Below are positions 45,909 through 54,690 of a DNA stretch of 64,000 nt, piece after piece (position 1 is the stretch's first letter; each line of letters opens with the position of its first letter). The translations under genes and the position numbers were made by a program. The stretch lies in assembly GCF_028331445.1 (NCBI RefSeq), contig NZ_JAQMHX010000003.1:427727-491726 (forward strand). Direction: 5' to 3'. Under the pieces are notes generated by a model. The model saw only the letters and a program-made list of their open reading frames with translations. It had not been told where the DNA came from and ran no database searches. This stretch comes from Candidatus Phyllobacterium onerii (GTDB taxonomy: Bacteria > Pseudomonadota > Alphaproteobacteria > Rhizobiales > Rhizobiaceae).

Positions 45909-46062
45909 CTCGTATCCTCACTGAACCCTACAATCATAAGAGTAGGTGCAGCAAAGCCGGAAAACGAGTCATTTTTTTATGGATAGGCTGAATGAACGGC
46001 AGCAACTTCCTTTTGGCTTCAAGTTGATGTGATAATGTCCAGGCGAAAAAGGATTCTTTGCC

Positions 46063-46977
46063 ATGGACCGTCCAGATATCCCCGCTGTACTTCCCGAAGC
46101 GCTCGATGAAAAGAAAGCTGAGGCGACCGCTTGGTTTATGGAATTGCGCGACAAGATTTGCGCGAGTTTCGAGCAGTTGGAAGACGAACTGGACGGACCG
46201 CTCTCGGACCGCACGCCGGGTCGCTTCAAGCAGACCCCATGGCAACGCGATGATGGCAAGGGCGGCGGCGGCGTTATGTCGGTCATGCACGGCCGCGTCT
46301 TCGAAAAAGTTGGCGTCCACACCTCGACCGTCCATGGCGAGTTTTCGCAGGAATTTCGCAAGCAGATACCCGGAGCTGACGAAGACCCTCGTTTTTGGGC
46401 GTCGGGAATCTCATTGATCGCACATCCTCAAAGTCCGTTTGTCCCTGCCGTACATATGAACACGCGCATGGTTGTAACGACGAGGCAATGGTTCGGCGGT
46501 GGTGCCGATCTCACGCCGGTTCTTGATCGCAAGCGGACACAGGACGACCCGGATACGCTAGCGTTCCACAAGGCGATGAAATTTGTTTGCAACAAGCATT
46601 CAGCCGTCGCCGATCATGAGAAATTCAAGACATGGTGCGATGAGTATTTTTATCTTCCTCATCGCAAGGAGCCGCGTGGAACCGGAGGTATTTTCTATGA
46701 TTGGCTACACTCCTCCGAAGAAAATGGCGGCTATATGGCCGATTTCAATTTCACGCGCGACGTTGGCCGCGCCTTTTCCGTAGTCTACCCCTATCTCGTG
46801 CGGCAGAATTTCAATCATGACTGGACGGATGCCGATCGTCAGGAACAACTTGTCCGCCGTGGCCGCTATGTCGAATTCAATCTGCTCTATGATCGAGGCA
46901 CGATCTTTGGCTTGAAGACCGGCGGGAATGTCGATTCAATTCTCTCTTCGATGCCACCTACGGTCAAATGGCCGTGA
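46063..46977 (+). CDS. hemF: Oxygen-dependent coproporphyrinogen III oxidase
   Basis: A 304-residue enzyme that converts coproporphyrinogen III to protoporphyrinogen IX with oxygen in heme synthesis. Motifs are [58 protein letters not shown] and the end [18 protein letters not shown]. Length and sequence are standard. Heme made here feeds, among others, the bc1 complex encoded 5 kb away, but no regulatory link is visible. Confidence 0.97.
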   Translation: MDRPDIPAVLPEALDEKKAEATAWFMELRDKICASFEQLEDELDGPLSDRTPGRFKQTPWQRDDGKGGGGVMSVMHGRVFEKVGVHTSTVHGEFSQEFRKQIPGADEDPRFWASGISLIAHPQSPFVPAVHMNTRMVVTTRQWFGGGADLTPVLDRKRTQDDPDTLAFHKAMKFVCNKHSAVADHEKFKTWCDEYFYLPHRKEPRGTGGIFYDWLHSSEENGGYMADFNFTRDVGRAFSVVYPYLVRQNFNHDWTDADRQEQLVRRGRYVEFNLLYDRGTIFGLKTGGNVDSILSSMPPTVKWP

Positions 46978-47102
46978 AATAGATATTTAGGGGATCAATC
47001 CGCCGCTTCATGCGTTATGCTTACCCTCTGGTGCGGCAAAAAGGGCCGCGCTCTTGTGGACGGAGCACGTATTTTTGCGGGCTTACAACAGGGAGAGAAG
47101 GC

Positions 47103-47285
47103 ATGAAAGAACTTCATTGCATTGTTCCCGGTTGCCAGTGGCATACACGTCACGACACCGAAGCTGAAATCATTCGCCGCACTACTGAGCATTTGCGTGA
47201 AACCCACGGTGAAACCGTTATTCGTGAATCAATGCTCGAAACTATCAAGGCGAATATCCAGCCGTCGAAAGGCCAGGCAGCCTGA
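47103..47285 (+). CDS. DUF1059 domain-containing protein
   Basis: A 60-residue protein matching the DUF1059 family. It begins MKELHCIVPGCQWHTRHDTE and continues with a helix RRTTEHLRETHGE. The two Cys (C6 and C11) and two His in the helix have the spacing of a small C2H2-like zinc site, an inference. ATG 47103 is preceded by AGGGAGAGAAGG; the longer open frame is not needed. Its stop directly abuts the stop of the convergent cca gene. Confidence 0.85.
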   Translation: MKELHCIVPGCQWHTRHDTEAEIIRRTTEHLRETHGETVIRESMLETIKANIQPSKGQAA

Positions 47286-48557
47286 TCAGGCTTTTCCTGC
47301 ATATTCAGGAATTTTGGCAAGCAATTTATCGCGCTCGAGGGTAAAGCCCGAACTAATCCAGTCGTCCTCCAGCGCGCGCTGGACCTTGCCGATTTCCGGT
47401 CCTTTTTCGAGACCCGCAGCGAGTAGGTCGCTGCCGGATACAGGAAACTTCGGCCGTTCGTAGCTATCGAGATATTCGAGCAATTTGGATAGACGCCCGG
47501 CCCTCATCATCGCCGCGTTATCGTTGATCGCCTCGGCACGTGCTGAAACCAGAGCCAGACTGAGCCGATCACGCATGCCTTGCTGATCGCTGCGGTAAAG
47601 TTGTTTCGCAAATCCGCTCTCGGAAATCTCGGATTGCGGCATTGCGGTTTCAGCCCAAGCCTCCAGTCGTACTCGTTCACTGTTGGAAAGTTTCAGCCGC
47701 GACGCCATTTCGGCGATGCGGCCGATTTGCGGGGGTATCATGCTTGCCAGCCGCAAAAGCGGATCGACCTCCCAATGCAGGTCCTGCTCGGTTTTTACCA
47801 AAGAGTGGATCGTGTCGATGCCCCATTTTTCACTTTCGGGCAAAACTGCCGTCAGGACGCCCGCCTGCCGCATCCATAACAATGCACGCGAGGGATCGGG
47901 CGCACTCAGCAATCTCTTGAGCTCCGACCAGATGCGCTCAGCCGAGAGCCGTTTCAGTCCATCTTTCAGACGCGCGCAAGCCTTCAGCCCGTCGCTTTCA
48001 GGTCTGCCTTTGCCGTACCAGGCGAAAAATCTGAAAAACCGTAATATACGCAGATAGTCCTCGCGGATACGCTGCTCCGGATTGCCGATGAAGCGCAGCG
48101 TGCGGCTTTCAACATCCGCAAGACCACCAACAAGATCGACGACGGTACCATCCGCCTCGACATATAAGGCATTCATGGTGAAGTCGCGCCGGTTTGCGTC
48201 CACCTGCCAATCGCGGCCATAGGCAACTTCAGCATGCCGTCCATCTGTCTCGATATCAGCGCGCAAAGTCGTCACCTCGAACGGTCTCCCATGCGCAACG
48301 ACCGTGATCGTGCCATGGTCTATGCCGGTCGGAACAGCCTTCAGTCCGGCATTCATCGCGCGCTGCATAGTCTCCTCCGGCAAGCAGGTCGTTGCGATAT
48401 CAATATCGCTAACCTTTTCACCCAAAAGCGTATTTCTTACCGCACCGCCGACAACGCGCGCAGCCTCGCCGTCAGCGGCAAGTACGGCGAGCAGCTTTTG
48501 CAAGGACTCGTCTTTGAGCCACGAAGCCTTGTCGGCAATGGAAACAGTCTCGCTCAA
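47286..48557 (-). CDS. cca: CCA tRNA nucleotidyltransferase (class II, alphaproteobacterial type)
   Basis: A 423-residue polymerase of the poly(A) polymerase/CCA-adding superfamily. The nucleotidyl-transfer motif is VVGGAVRNTLLGEKVSDIDI with the catalytic DxD; next come GIDHGTITVVAHGRPFEVTT and RRDFTMNALYV, and the RNA-binding helix region RIREDYLRILRFFRFFAWYG. It adds or repairs the CCA end of tRNA. It overlaps the upstream NUDIX gene by four bases (ATGA) and is third in a coupled operon. Confidence 0.94.
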   Translation of the reverse strand: MSETVSIADKASWLKDESLQKLLAVLAADGEAARVVGGAVRNTLLGEKVSDIDIATTCLPEETMQRAMNAGLKAVPTGIDHGTITVVAHGRPFEVTTLRADIETDGRHAEVAYGRDWQVDANRRDFTMNALYVEADGTVVDLVGGLADVESRTLRFIGNPEQRIREDYLRILRFFRFFAWYGKGRPESDGLKACARLKDGLKRLSAERIWSELKRLLSAPDPSRALLWMRQAGVLTAVLPESEKWGIDTIHSLVKTEQDLHWEVDPLLRLASMIPPQIGRIAEMASRLKLSNSERVRLEAWAETAMPQSEISESGFAKQLYRSDQQGMRDRLSLALVSARAEAINDNAAMMRAGRLSKLLEYLDSYERPKFPVSGSDLLAAGLEKGPEIGKVQRALEDDWISSGFTLERDKLLAKIPEYAGKA

Positions 48558-49195
48558 GAATAGAGCCTTTCATAAAGTGTCCGGATGATGCCCGCAGTTA
48601 CGCCCCAGATGAAGCGGTCACCGAACGGCATCGTGTAGTAGAACCGTTCCTTTTCCTGCCATATTCGGCTTTCGCGACGATGGTTGCCGGGATCCATCAG
48701 GAAAGACAAAGGCACCTCGAACACGTCGGCGACTTCAGCGGGGTTCGGGGTGAGTTCAAATGGCGGATGCACCAGCCCTAGCACCGGAGTGATCGAATAG
48801 CCGGTCGTGGTCAAGTAGCGAGGCAGCCGCCCGATGACCTCCACATGGCGACCCTCAAGCCCGATTTCCTCATGGGCCTCGCGTAGTGCCGCTTTCTCCG
48901 GCTCGTAATCGTCTTCCGGGTCAATCGCCCCACCTGGAAAAGCGACCTGCCCCGAATGCTTGCGCATATTGGCGTTGCGCAGGGTGAGGAGCACGCTTGC
49001 CTCATCGCCGCGATCCACAATTGGCACAAGGACAGCAGCGTCGCGCAGGGGATTTGCTGAGATCAACGCATCGAGTTCAGGATTGAGCAAATGATCGCCA
49101 TGATCCCGGTCCAAGGGTTCACTGCCCTTGAGCGCCACACGTTGTGAGAATGCACGGGCGGAAAAACCCTCATGCAGCGATTTGGTCAGACTCAT
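48554..49195 (-). CDS. CoA pyrophosphatase (NUDIX, NudL-like)
   Basis: A 213-residue NUDIX hydrolase. The extended Nudix box is VAFPGGAIDPEDDYEPEKAA followed by LREAHEEIGLEG, and the NuCoA-type residues upstream (VLLTLRNANMRKHSGQ) match CoA-pyrophosphatases, which cleave CoA to 4'-phosphopantetheine and 3',5'-ADP. It overlaps DUF1285 upstream and cca downstream by four bases each, so translation of all three is coupled. Confidence 0.9.
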   Translation of the reverse strand: MSLTKSLHEGFSARAFSQRVALKGSEPLDRDHGDHLLNPELDALISANPLRDAAVLVPIVDRGDEASVLLTLRNANMRKHSGQVAFPGGAIDPEDDYEPEKAALREAHEEIGLEGRHVEVIGRLPRYLTTTGYSITPVLGLVHPPFELTPNPAEVADVFEVPLSFLMDPGNHRRESRIWQEKERFYYTMPFGDRFIWGVTAGIIRTLYERLYS

Positions 49196-49827
49196 TGGCT
49201 CAGCTTTTCCAGTTCACCTGACGGCATGATTGGGAACACACTTCCCTTTGATCGTACCGCGAACATCGGCTTTCCGTCGATGATGATTTCCTCCCCATGG
49301 CTGACCAGCTCATACATCACCGGCCGCGCCAGAAGCGCCTCAAGACGGCCTCGCACCAAGAGGTAAGGCTTTAGTCCACCGTTGATTTTATCGATGACAA
49401 ACCGCAACGGATTGCCGGCGCTTGCCTCGACGATATCACCAACATTTGTGCGTAGCGTCATGACCCGCGCATCCCCTTCGCCTGAGACATCGAGTTCAAC
49501 CGCCAGAAAAGGTGCATCCTCGACGCGGATTCCCACCTTTTCAATCGGCGTCACGAGATAGGTCCGTCCGTCGGCGTCCTTGCGCAGGACCGTGGAGAAA
49601 AGGCGCACAAGCGGCTGTCGACCAATAGGGGTACCCATATAGAACCAGGTACCATCGGCCTTGATCTCCATATCGAGATCGCCGCAAAAATCGGGATTCC
49701 ATTTGTCAACAGGTGGCAGGCCCTTGCCCGGTGTGGCGGCACGCGAGATCAGCGCTTCCAGCCCTGCTGTATCCCGTAGAGTGTCCTCTGATCCTGCCAT
49801 GGCCTGCCTTTTTTCTATCTGCGTCAC
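49192..49827 (-). CDS. DUF1285 domain-containing protein
   Basis: A 211-residue protein of the DUF1285 family: KWNPDFCGDLDMEIKADGTW, MGTPIGRQPLVRLFSTVLRK, YLVTPIEKVGIRVEDAPFLA and a C-terminal LFERP-like RGRLEALLARPVMYELV segment. The structure known for the family is two beta-barrel-like domains; function is unknown. It is the first gene of the coupled DUF1285-NUDIX-cca operon, divergent from the MoxR cluster. The Met at residue 10 (49800) is another possible start. Confidence 0.9.
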   Translation of the reverse strand: MTQIEKRQAMAGSEDTLRDTAGLEALISRAATPGKGLPPVDKWNPDFCGDLDMEIKADGTWFYMGTPIGRQPLVRLFSTVLRKDADGRTYLVTPIEKVGIRVEDAPFLAVELDVSGEGDARVMTLRTNVGDIVEASAGNPLRFVIDKINGGLKPYLLVRGRLEALLARPVMYELVSHGEEIIIDGKPMFAVRSKGSVFPIMPSGELEKLSQ

Positions 49828-49869
49828 GAAATAGTCAACGTTGGACCGCTTGTCAGCATGTCATAGTGA

Positions 49870-49909
49870 CTTAGAGTCGTTTTACGTTAGAGTCATTTAA
49901 GAGAGACTC
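49870..49909. promoter_or_regulatory. Direct repeats between DUF1285 and moxR
   Basis: TTAGAGTC occurs twice at 49870-49877 and 49886-49893 with a 16-base period, and an inverted AGACTCT lies at 49903-49909. It is located 29-68 bases before the MoxR start. It may bind a regulator of the MoxR cluster or the divergent operon. Confidence 0.35.
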
Positions 49910-49937
49910 TGTGCAGATACCAGCGGTGAGGTGACCC

Positions 49938-50945
49938 ATGACCATGATTAAACCTGAGGTACCGTCCGATCCCAAGGCAATGATTGCCGAGGCTGAGAAA
50001 GCGCTGGCAGACATCTCAAGGATAAAGACCGGCATCGGCACTGTCATCTTTGGACAAGAGAGCGTCATCGAGCGAACGTTGGTGGCGCTGCTGGCAGGCG
50101 GACATGCGCTTCTTGTCGGCGTCCCGGGCCTGGCAAAGACAAAGCTGGTGGAAACGCTGGGGACTGTTCTCGGTCTTGACGACCGCCGCATTCAATTCAC
50201 GCCGGACCTTATGCCTTCAGATATCCTGGGCTCTGAAGTCATGGAGCAGGATGACAATGGCAAACGTTATTTCCGCTATGTCAGAGGCCCTATTTTCGCT
50301 CAATTGCTCATGGCGGACGAAATAAATCGCGCCTCACCTCGTACACAGTCGGCGCTCCTGCAGGCCATGCAGGAGTATCACGTTACGATTGCAGGCGAGC
50401 GGCACGATTTGCCACAACCGTTTCATGTATTGGCGACGCAGAACCCGCTTGAACAGGAAGGGACCTATCCGCTGCCGGAGGCGCAGCTCGATCGGTTTTT
50501 GATGCAGATCGATATTCTCTACCCGGAACTCGAAGCAGAACGCAGGGTGCTGCTAGAGACCACCGGTATTTCAGATGTTAGAGCGGAAAAGACAATCGAT
50601 GCGGAGCGCCTGCGCGACATGCAGCACCTCATCCGTCGGATGCCGGTACCGGAAGGTGTTGTCGATGCCATTCTCAAGCTTGTTCGCTCCGCTCGTCCCG
50701 GGGCTGACAACGAAATTGCAAAAAAATTCATCTCCTGGGGCCCCGGCCCTCGCGCTAGTCAGGCCCTGATGCTCTGCGCTCGGGCACGCGCTCTTTATGA
50801 CGGCCGGCTCGCTCCATCGGTAGACGACGTAAAGGCTCTGGCAGAACCAGTATTGCAGCACCGGATGGCGTTGACGTTTGCTGCGCGCGCCGATGGTATG
50901 AATGTACGCGATGTTATTGGCAACCTCACAAAAGTTGCTTTCTAA
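49938..50945 (+). CDS. MoxR family AAA+ ATPase
   Basis: A 335-residue AAA+ ATPase of the MoxR family, which acts as a chaperone in assembly of metallo- or VWA-domain proteins. Walker A is LLVGVPGLAKTKLVETLG, Walker B is LLMADEINRASPRTQSALLQ and the sensor-1 block is ATQNPLEQEGTYPLPEAQLD. It heads a four-gene cluster: the next start codon overlaps its stop by one base (TAATG at 50943-50947). Partners are expected to be the DUF58 and VWA proteins encoded downstream. Confidence 0.95.
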   Translation: MTMIKPEVPSDPKAMIAEAEKALADISRIKTGIGTVIFGQESVIERTLVALLAGGHALLVGVPGLAKTKLVETLGTVLGLDDRRIQFTPDLMPSDILGSEVMEQDDNGKRYFRYVRGPIFAQLLMADEINRASPRTQSALLQAMQEYHVTIAGERHDLPQPFHVLATQNPLEQEGTYPLPEAQLDRFLMQIDILYPELEAERRVLLETTGISDVRAEKTIDAERLRDMQHLIRRMPVPEGVVDAILKLVRSARPGADNEIAKKFISWGPGPRASQALMLCARARALYDGRLAPSVDDVKALAEPVLQHRMALTFAARADGMNVRDVIGNLTKVAF

Positions 50946-51859
50946 TGGCAGCAATTGGCGCGCAGGTAGCACGGGCTGACACAGGAGATGCGCTTGCGCG
51001 TGCCCGCCAGCGTGCCGCTCTGCTACCTGACCTACTCGTCGAAGCGCGTCGTATTCTCAATACCGTCAACACCGGTTGGCATGGCCGGCGGAAAAGTGGC
51101 GTCGGCGAAACTTTCTGGCAATTTCGGCCCTACGCTCAGGGTGAGGCTATCTCCCGTATCGACTGGCGCCGCTCTGCCCGCGATGATCGTACTTATATCC
51201 GCGATCAGGAATGGGAAGCAGCTCATACGGTGTGGCTATGGGCCGATCCTTCGCCTTCCATGCTCTACAAGTCCGAACAAGCCCATGTATCGAAAGAATC
51301 GCGCGCTCTGGTACTCGTTCTGGCACTGGACGAACTTTTATCACGCAGTGGTGAGCGGATCGGCTTCCCTGGCGTGGCAGACCCCATATCTGCTCGAAAC
51401 GGTGCGGAACGCCTCGCAACCCTACTCGCCCACACGACGAACCCGCCTGCCAAGCCTGATCTGAGCAGAGTGCGGCGCTTTTCCGATGTAGTTTTAGTCA
51501 GTGATTTTTTAGAGCCCGTGGAAGATACACTGGCTCTTCTTCAACAACTCGTTCAGGCTGGCGCCCGTGCGCACCTGATAGAGGTCTATGATCCAGCCGA
51601 AGAAGATTTTCCCTACAAGCGGCGCACCGAATTCGTCGATCCTGAAACCGGCGCGTCTCTAACGTTCGGGCGCGCAGAGGACTACGCCGAAGACTATCGC
51701 CGATTGTTCTACGCGCGACGTGAGGTCCTCAGCGATTTTTGCCGGCGGATTGGCTGGAGTTACACCACCAATCGTACCGATCGCTTGGCGTCCGATGCGC
51801 TCGTATCGGTTCACATGAACATGACCGCCAATATTGGCTACGAGGGGAACGGCGCATGA
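50945..51859 (+). CDS. DUF58 domain-containing protein
   Basis: A 304-residue protein with the DUF58 core: the diagnostic GRRKSGVGETFWQFRPYAQG, ISRIDWRRSARDDRTYIRDQ and WADPSPSMLYKS, where D-x-S-x-S is a VWA-type metal (MIDAS) motif. DUF58 proteins accompany MoxR ATPases and often stay near the membrane. Overlaps with moxR (one base) and with the next gene (ATGA at 51856-51859) show translational coupling of the cluster. Confidence 0.93.
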   Translation: MAAIGAQVARADTGDALARARQRAALLPDLLVEARRILNTVNTGWHGRRKSGVGETFWQFRPYAQGEAISRIDWRRSARDDRTYIRDQEWEAAHTVWLWADPSPSMLYKSEQAHVSKESRALVLVLALDELLSRSGERIGFPGVADPISARNGAERLATLLAHTTNPPAKPDLSRVRRFSDVVLVSDFLEPVEDTLALLQQLVQAGARAHLIEVYDPAEEDFPYKRRTEFVDPETGASLTFGRAEDYAEDYRRLFYARREVLSDFCRRIGWSYTTNRTDRLASDALVSVHMNMTANIGYEGNGA

Positions 51860-54687
51860 ATGCACTCCCGTTGGCCTTTGGTGCGCCTGCCATCCTTGCC
51901 GGACTCATCGTTCTTCCAATCATCTGGTGGCTTTTGCGGGTGACCCCGCCCCGTCCGGTCACGGAAATATTCCCCCCGCTGAAAATCCTTGCTCAACTCC
52001 TCAAGAAGGAAGAGACACCCAACAAAAGCCCATGGTGGTTGACGCTTCTACGGTTGTTGCTTGCGGCATTCGTGATTCTCGCGCTGGCGGAACCCGTGTG
52101 GAATCCCCGGGCTGAAACACTGACAGGCAAGGACCCGGTTGCAATAGTCCTCGACAATGGCTGGTCGTCGAACGAGGAATGGAGTGCACGCAAGGATACA
52201 GCCGAGCGCCTGATCTCCGATGCGGAGAACTCTGGAGCGCTGATCTACATTTTGGGTACGGCAGAAAAAGCCAATACCGATATCGGACCATTCGATGCCA
52301 ACGCCGCGCTAGAACGGCTCAGGGCTATGGCCGTGCGCCCAATCCCAGTCGACCGGTCGGCCGCGTTTGCGCGGTTGAAAACGGCGATTGCAAATGTGTC
52401 CGGTACGAGGCTTGCTTATCTCAACGATGGTGTCGACACGCCACAGGCTACGGAAGCAGTCAAGGCGCTCGAAGGTTCAGGTATCGCATCCATAATCTGG
52501 TACCAACCATCGATTACATCGCTGGTCGCTCTTCGACAGGCCGTCAACAACGCGAATGGTCTAACTGTTCGTGCGGTACGGCCAGGCAATGATCGCGGCC
52601 AGAACGGAATTACAATAGGCGCATTTGACGAAAAAGGCCGGCGTATAGCTGAAACCGGTTTGGTCTTTGCCGCGGGTGAGAGCAGCGGCGAAGCTGTCAT
52701 CAACGCGCCTTACGAATTGCGCAATGACTTCCACACATTGCGGGTCGACGGAGCTGAGCAGGCGGGGGCCACCTACCTGATTGACGACAACAACAAGCGA
52801 AGGCGCGTTGCGTTACTTTCCGGTTCTGACGCAGACCTTTCACAACCGCTGCTCTCGCCACTCTACTATATATCGCGTGCGCTCGAACCGTTTGCCGATC
52901 TATTACGCCCTCGTAACCCGGAACTTGTGCGCGCCGTCCCCGAACTCCTTGAACAGAAGCCCTCGGTTTTCATCATGGCGGATATCGGCAAACTACCGCC
53001 GGAGACTGAGCAAACACTTTCAGATTGGGTCGATAAGGGCGGTACGCTGATCCGTTTTGCTGGACCGCGCCTTGCAGGCAACAGTGATCAGGATCCGTTG
53101 CTGCCCGTCACTTTGCGTAAAGGCGAACGGTCCCTTGGCGGCACTTTATCGTGGAAGGAATCGCAACCTGTTGCGGCCTTCCCGGAGAACGGGCCCTTCG
53201 CCGGCTTGCCAACTCCGCAAGATGTGACCGTGACGCGACAGGTTCTCGCAGAACCATCTTCCGACTTGTACGACAAGAGCTGGGCCAATCTGGCAGACGG
53301 TACGCCGCTCGTAACCGGCGGGACACGCGAGCGCGGTCAGCTGGTACTGTTCCATGTAACACCTGAAGCCACATGGTCAAACCTGCCGATCAGCGGCAGT
53401 TTTGTCGATATGCTGCACCGTCTCGTCTCGTTGTCCAACGCAGCCGGACCATTGACAAACGATAATGGCACAAGCGGCTCGCGTGTCCTTCCACCGTATC
53501 TGGCATTGAATGCCGAGGGTTCGCTTGTCCCGCCCAACGGCGATACCAGACCGCTCCTGATCGGGAATGGTGCTAGCCCACAGGTGAGTTTCGATAATCC
53601 TCCCGGCTTCTACGGTGTTGAGGATGCCATGACGGCGCTCAACCTTTTCAAGCCTGACGGCGAAATCAAGCCGCTGATTCAACCCGACCTGGCATTTCCG
53701 GTAACGACAGCACGCTACGCCGTGGACGAATCCTTGCCATTGCGTGGACCGCTCTTGGCTCTTGCAGCGCTGCTACTGGCACTGGATGCCATTGCCGTAC
53801 TCTGGCTCGGCGGCCATCTGCGTCGCCATTATCGTGCGGCTGCGGCGGCGTCGCTGGCCATCCTCCTGTTGCCGGCCATACTTGCCCTTGGCCCTTCTCC
53901 CGCGTCAGCTCAGCAGAATGACAGCAAGCCCGGCGACCAATCCATTCTGGAAGCCGTCAATGCCACGCATCTCGCCTACGTCATAACTGGTGATGGTGCC
54001 GTCGACGATGTCAGCAAGGCGGGCCTGCTTGGCCTGTCGAAAGCTCTCTCCGACAGCACAGCTCTCGAACCTGGTGAACCCATCGGCGTCAATCCTGCGA
54101 CTGATGAACTCGCCTTCTATCCTTTGATTTATTGGCCTGTCGATGCAACGGCAAAAATGCCGCCGCCAGAGGCGATCGCCAAGATCGATGCATATATGCA
54201 GCAGGGCGGAACGGTGCTGTTTGACACCCGCGATCAGGATGCAGCCGCGATCAATTTTGACAACTCGACAACGCCCGCCAATCAGAGGTTGCGTGACATT
54301 CTTGCCGGCCTCAACATACCACCGCTTGAGCCAGTCCCGAGCGACCACGTCTTGACCAAATCCTTCTACATTCTGCAGGATTTTCCTGGCCGCTACCGCG
54401 GGAGCCCTTTGTGGGTGCAGGCATCACTCTCGACCGAAGCCCGCTCCGATCGGCCTGTGAGGGCAGGAGATGGTGTCACGCCCATCATGATAACCGGCAA
54501 TGATTTTGCAGGCGCCTGGGCGACAAATGCCGAAGGATCTCCACTCTACCCGACAATCCCCAACGATCCGATGCAACGTGTCTACGCCTACCGCGCCGGT
54601 ATCAACATTGTCATGTATATGCTGACCGGAAACTATAAATCCGACCAGGTGCATGTGCCTGACCTTTTGCAGCGGTTGGGAAACTAA
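51856..54687 (+). CDS. BatA-like N-terminus plus DUF4159 domain, large membrane protein
   Basis: A 943-residue protein. The N-terminus has the aerotolerance BatA pattern with two helices (about 6-25 and 60-80). A VWA-like segment VAIVLDNGWSSNEEW follows, but it keeps only part of a MIDAS motif. A middle domain carries glutamine-amidotransferase-like strands, a double TM region lies near residues 630-680 (LLALAALLLALDAIAVLWLG, LAILLLPAILALG) and the C-terminal DUF4159 domain (about 700-943) starts near THLAYVITGDGAVDD. Orientation suggests a large periplasmic exposure. ATG 51856 overlaps the DUF58 stop. Confidence 0.9.
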   Translation: MNALPLAFGAPAILAGLIVLPIIWWLLRVTPPRPVTEIFPPLKILAQLLKKEETPNKSPWWLTLLRLLLAAFVILALAEPVWNPRAETLTGKDPVAIVLDNGWSSNEEWSARKDTAERLISDAENSGALIYILGTAEKANTDIGPFDANAALERLRAMAVRPIPVDRSAAFARLKTAIANVSGTRLAYLNDGVDTPQATEAVKALEGSGIASIIWYQPSITSLVALRQAVNNANGLTVRAVRPGNDRGQNGITIGAFDEKGRRIAETGLVFAAGESSGEAVINAPYELRNDFHTLRVDGAEQAGATYLIDDNNKRRRVALLSGSDADLSQPLLSPLYYISRALEPFADLLRPRNPELVRAVPELLEQKPSVFIMADIGKLPPETEQTLSDWVDKGGTLIRFAGPRLAGNSDQDPLLPVTLRKGERSLGGTLSWKESQPVAAFPENGPFAGLPTPQDVTVTRQVLAEPSSDLYDKSWANLADGTPLVTGGTRERGQLVLFHVTPEATWSNLPISGSFVDMLHRLVSLSNAAGPLTNDNGTSGSRVLPPYLALNAEGSLVPPNGDTRPLLIGNGASPQVSFDNPPGFYGVEDAMTALNLFKPDGEIKPLIQPDLAFPVTTARYAVDESLPLRGPLLALAALLLALDAIAVLWLGGHLRRHYRAAAAASLAILLLPAILALGPSPASAQQNDSKPGDQSILEAVNATHLAYVITGDGAVDDVSKAGLLGLSKALSDSTALEPGEPIGVNPATDELAFYPLIYWPVDATAKMPPPEAIAKIDAYMQQGGTVLFDTRDQDAAAINFDNSTTPANQRLRDILAGLNIPPLEPVPSDHVLTKSFYILQDFPGRYRGSPLWVQASLSTEARSDRPVRAGDGVTPIMITGNDFAGAWATNAEGSPLYPTIPNDPMQRVYAYRAGINIVMYMLTGNYKSDQVHVPDLLQRLGN

Positions 54688-54690
54688 GTC

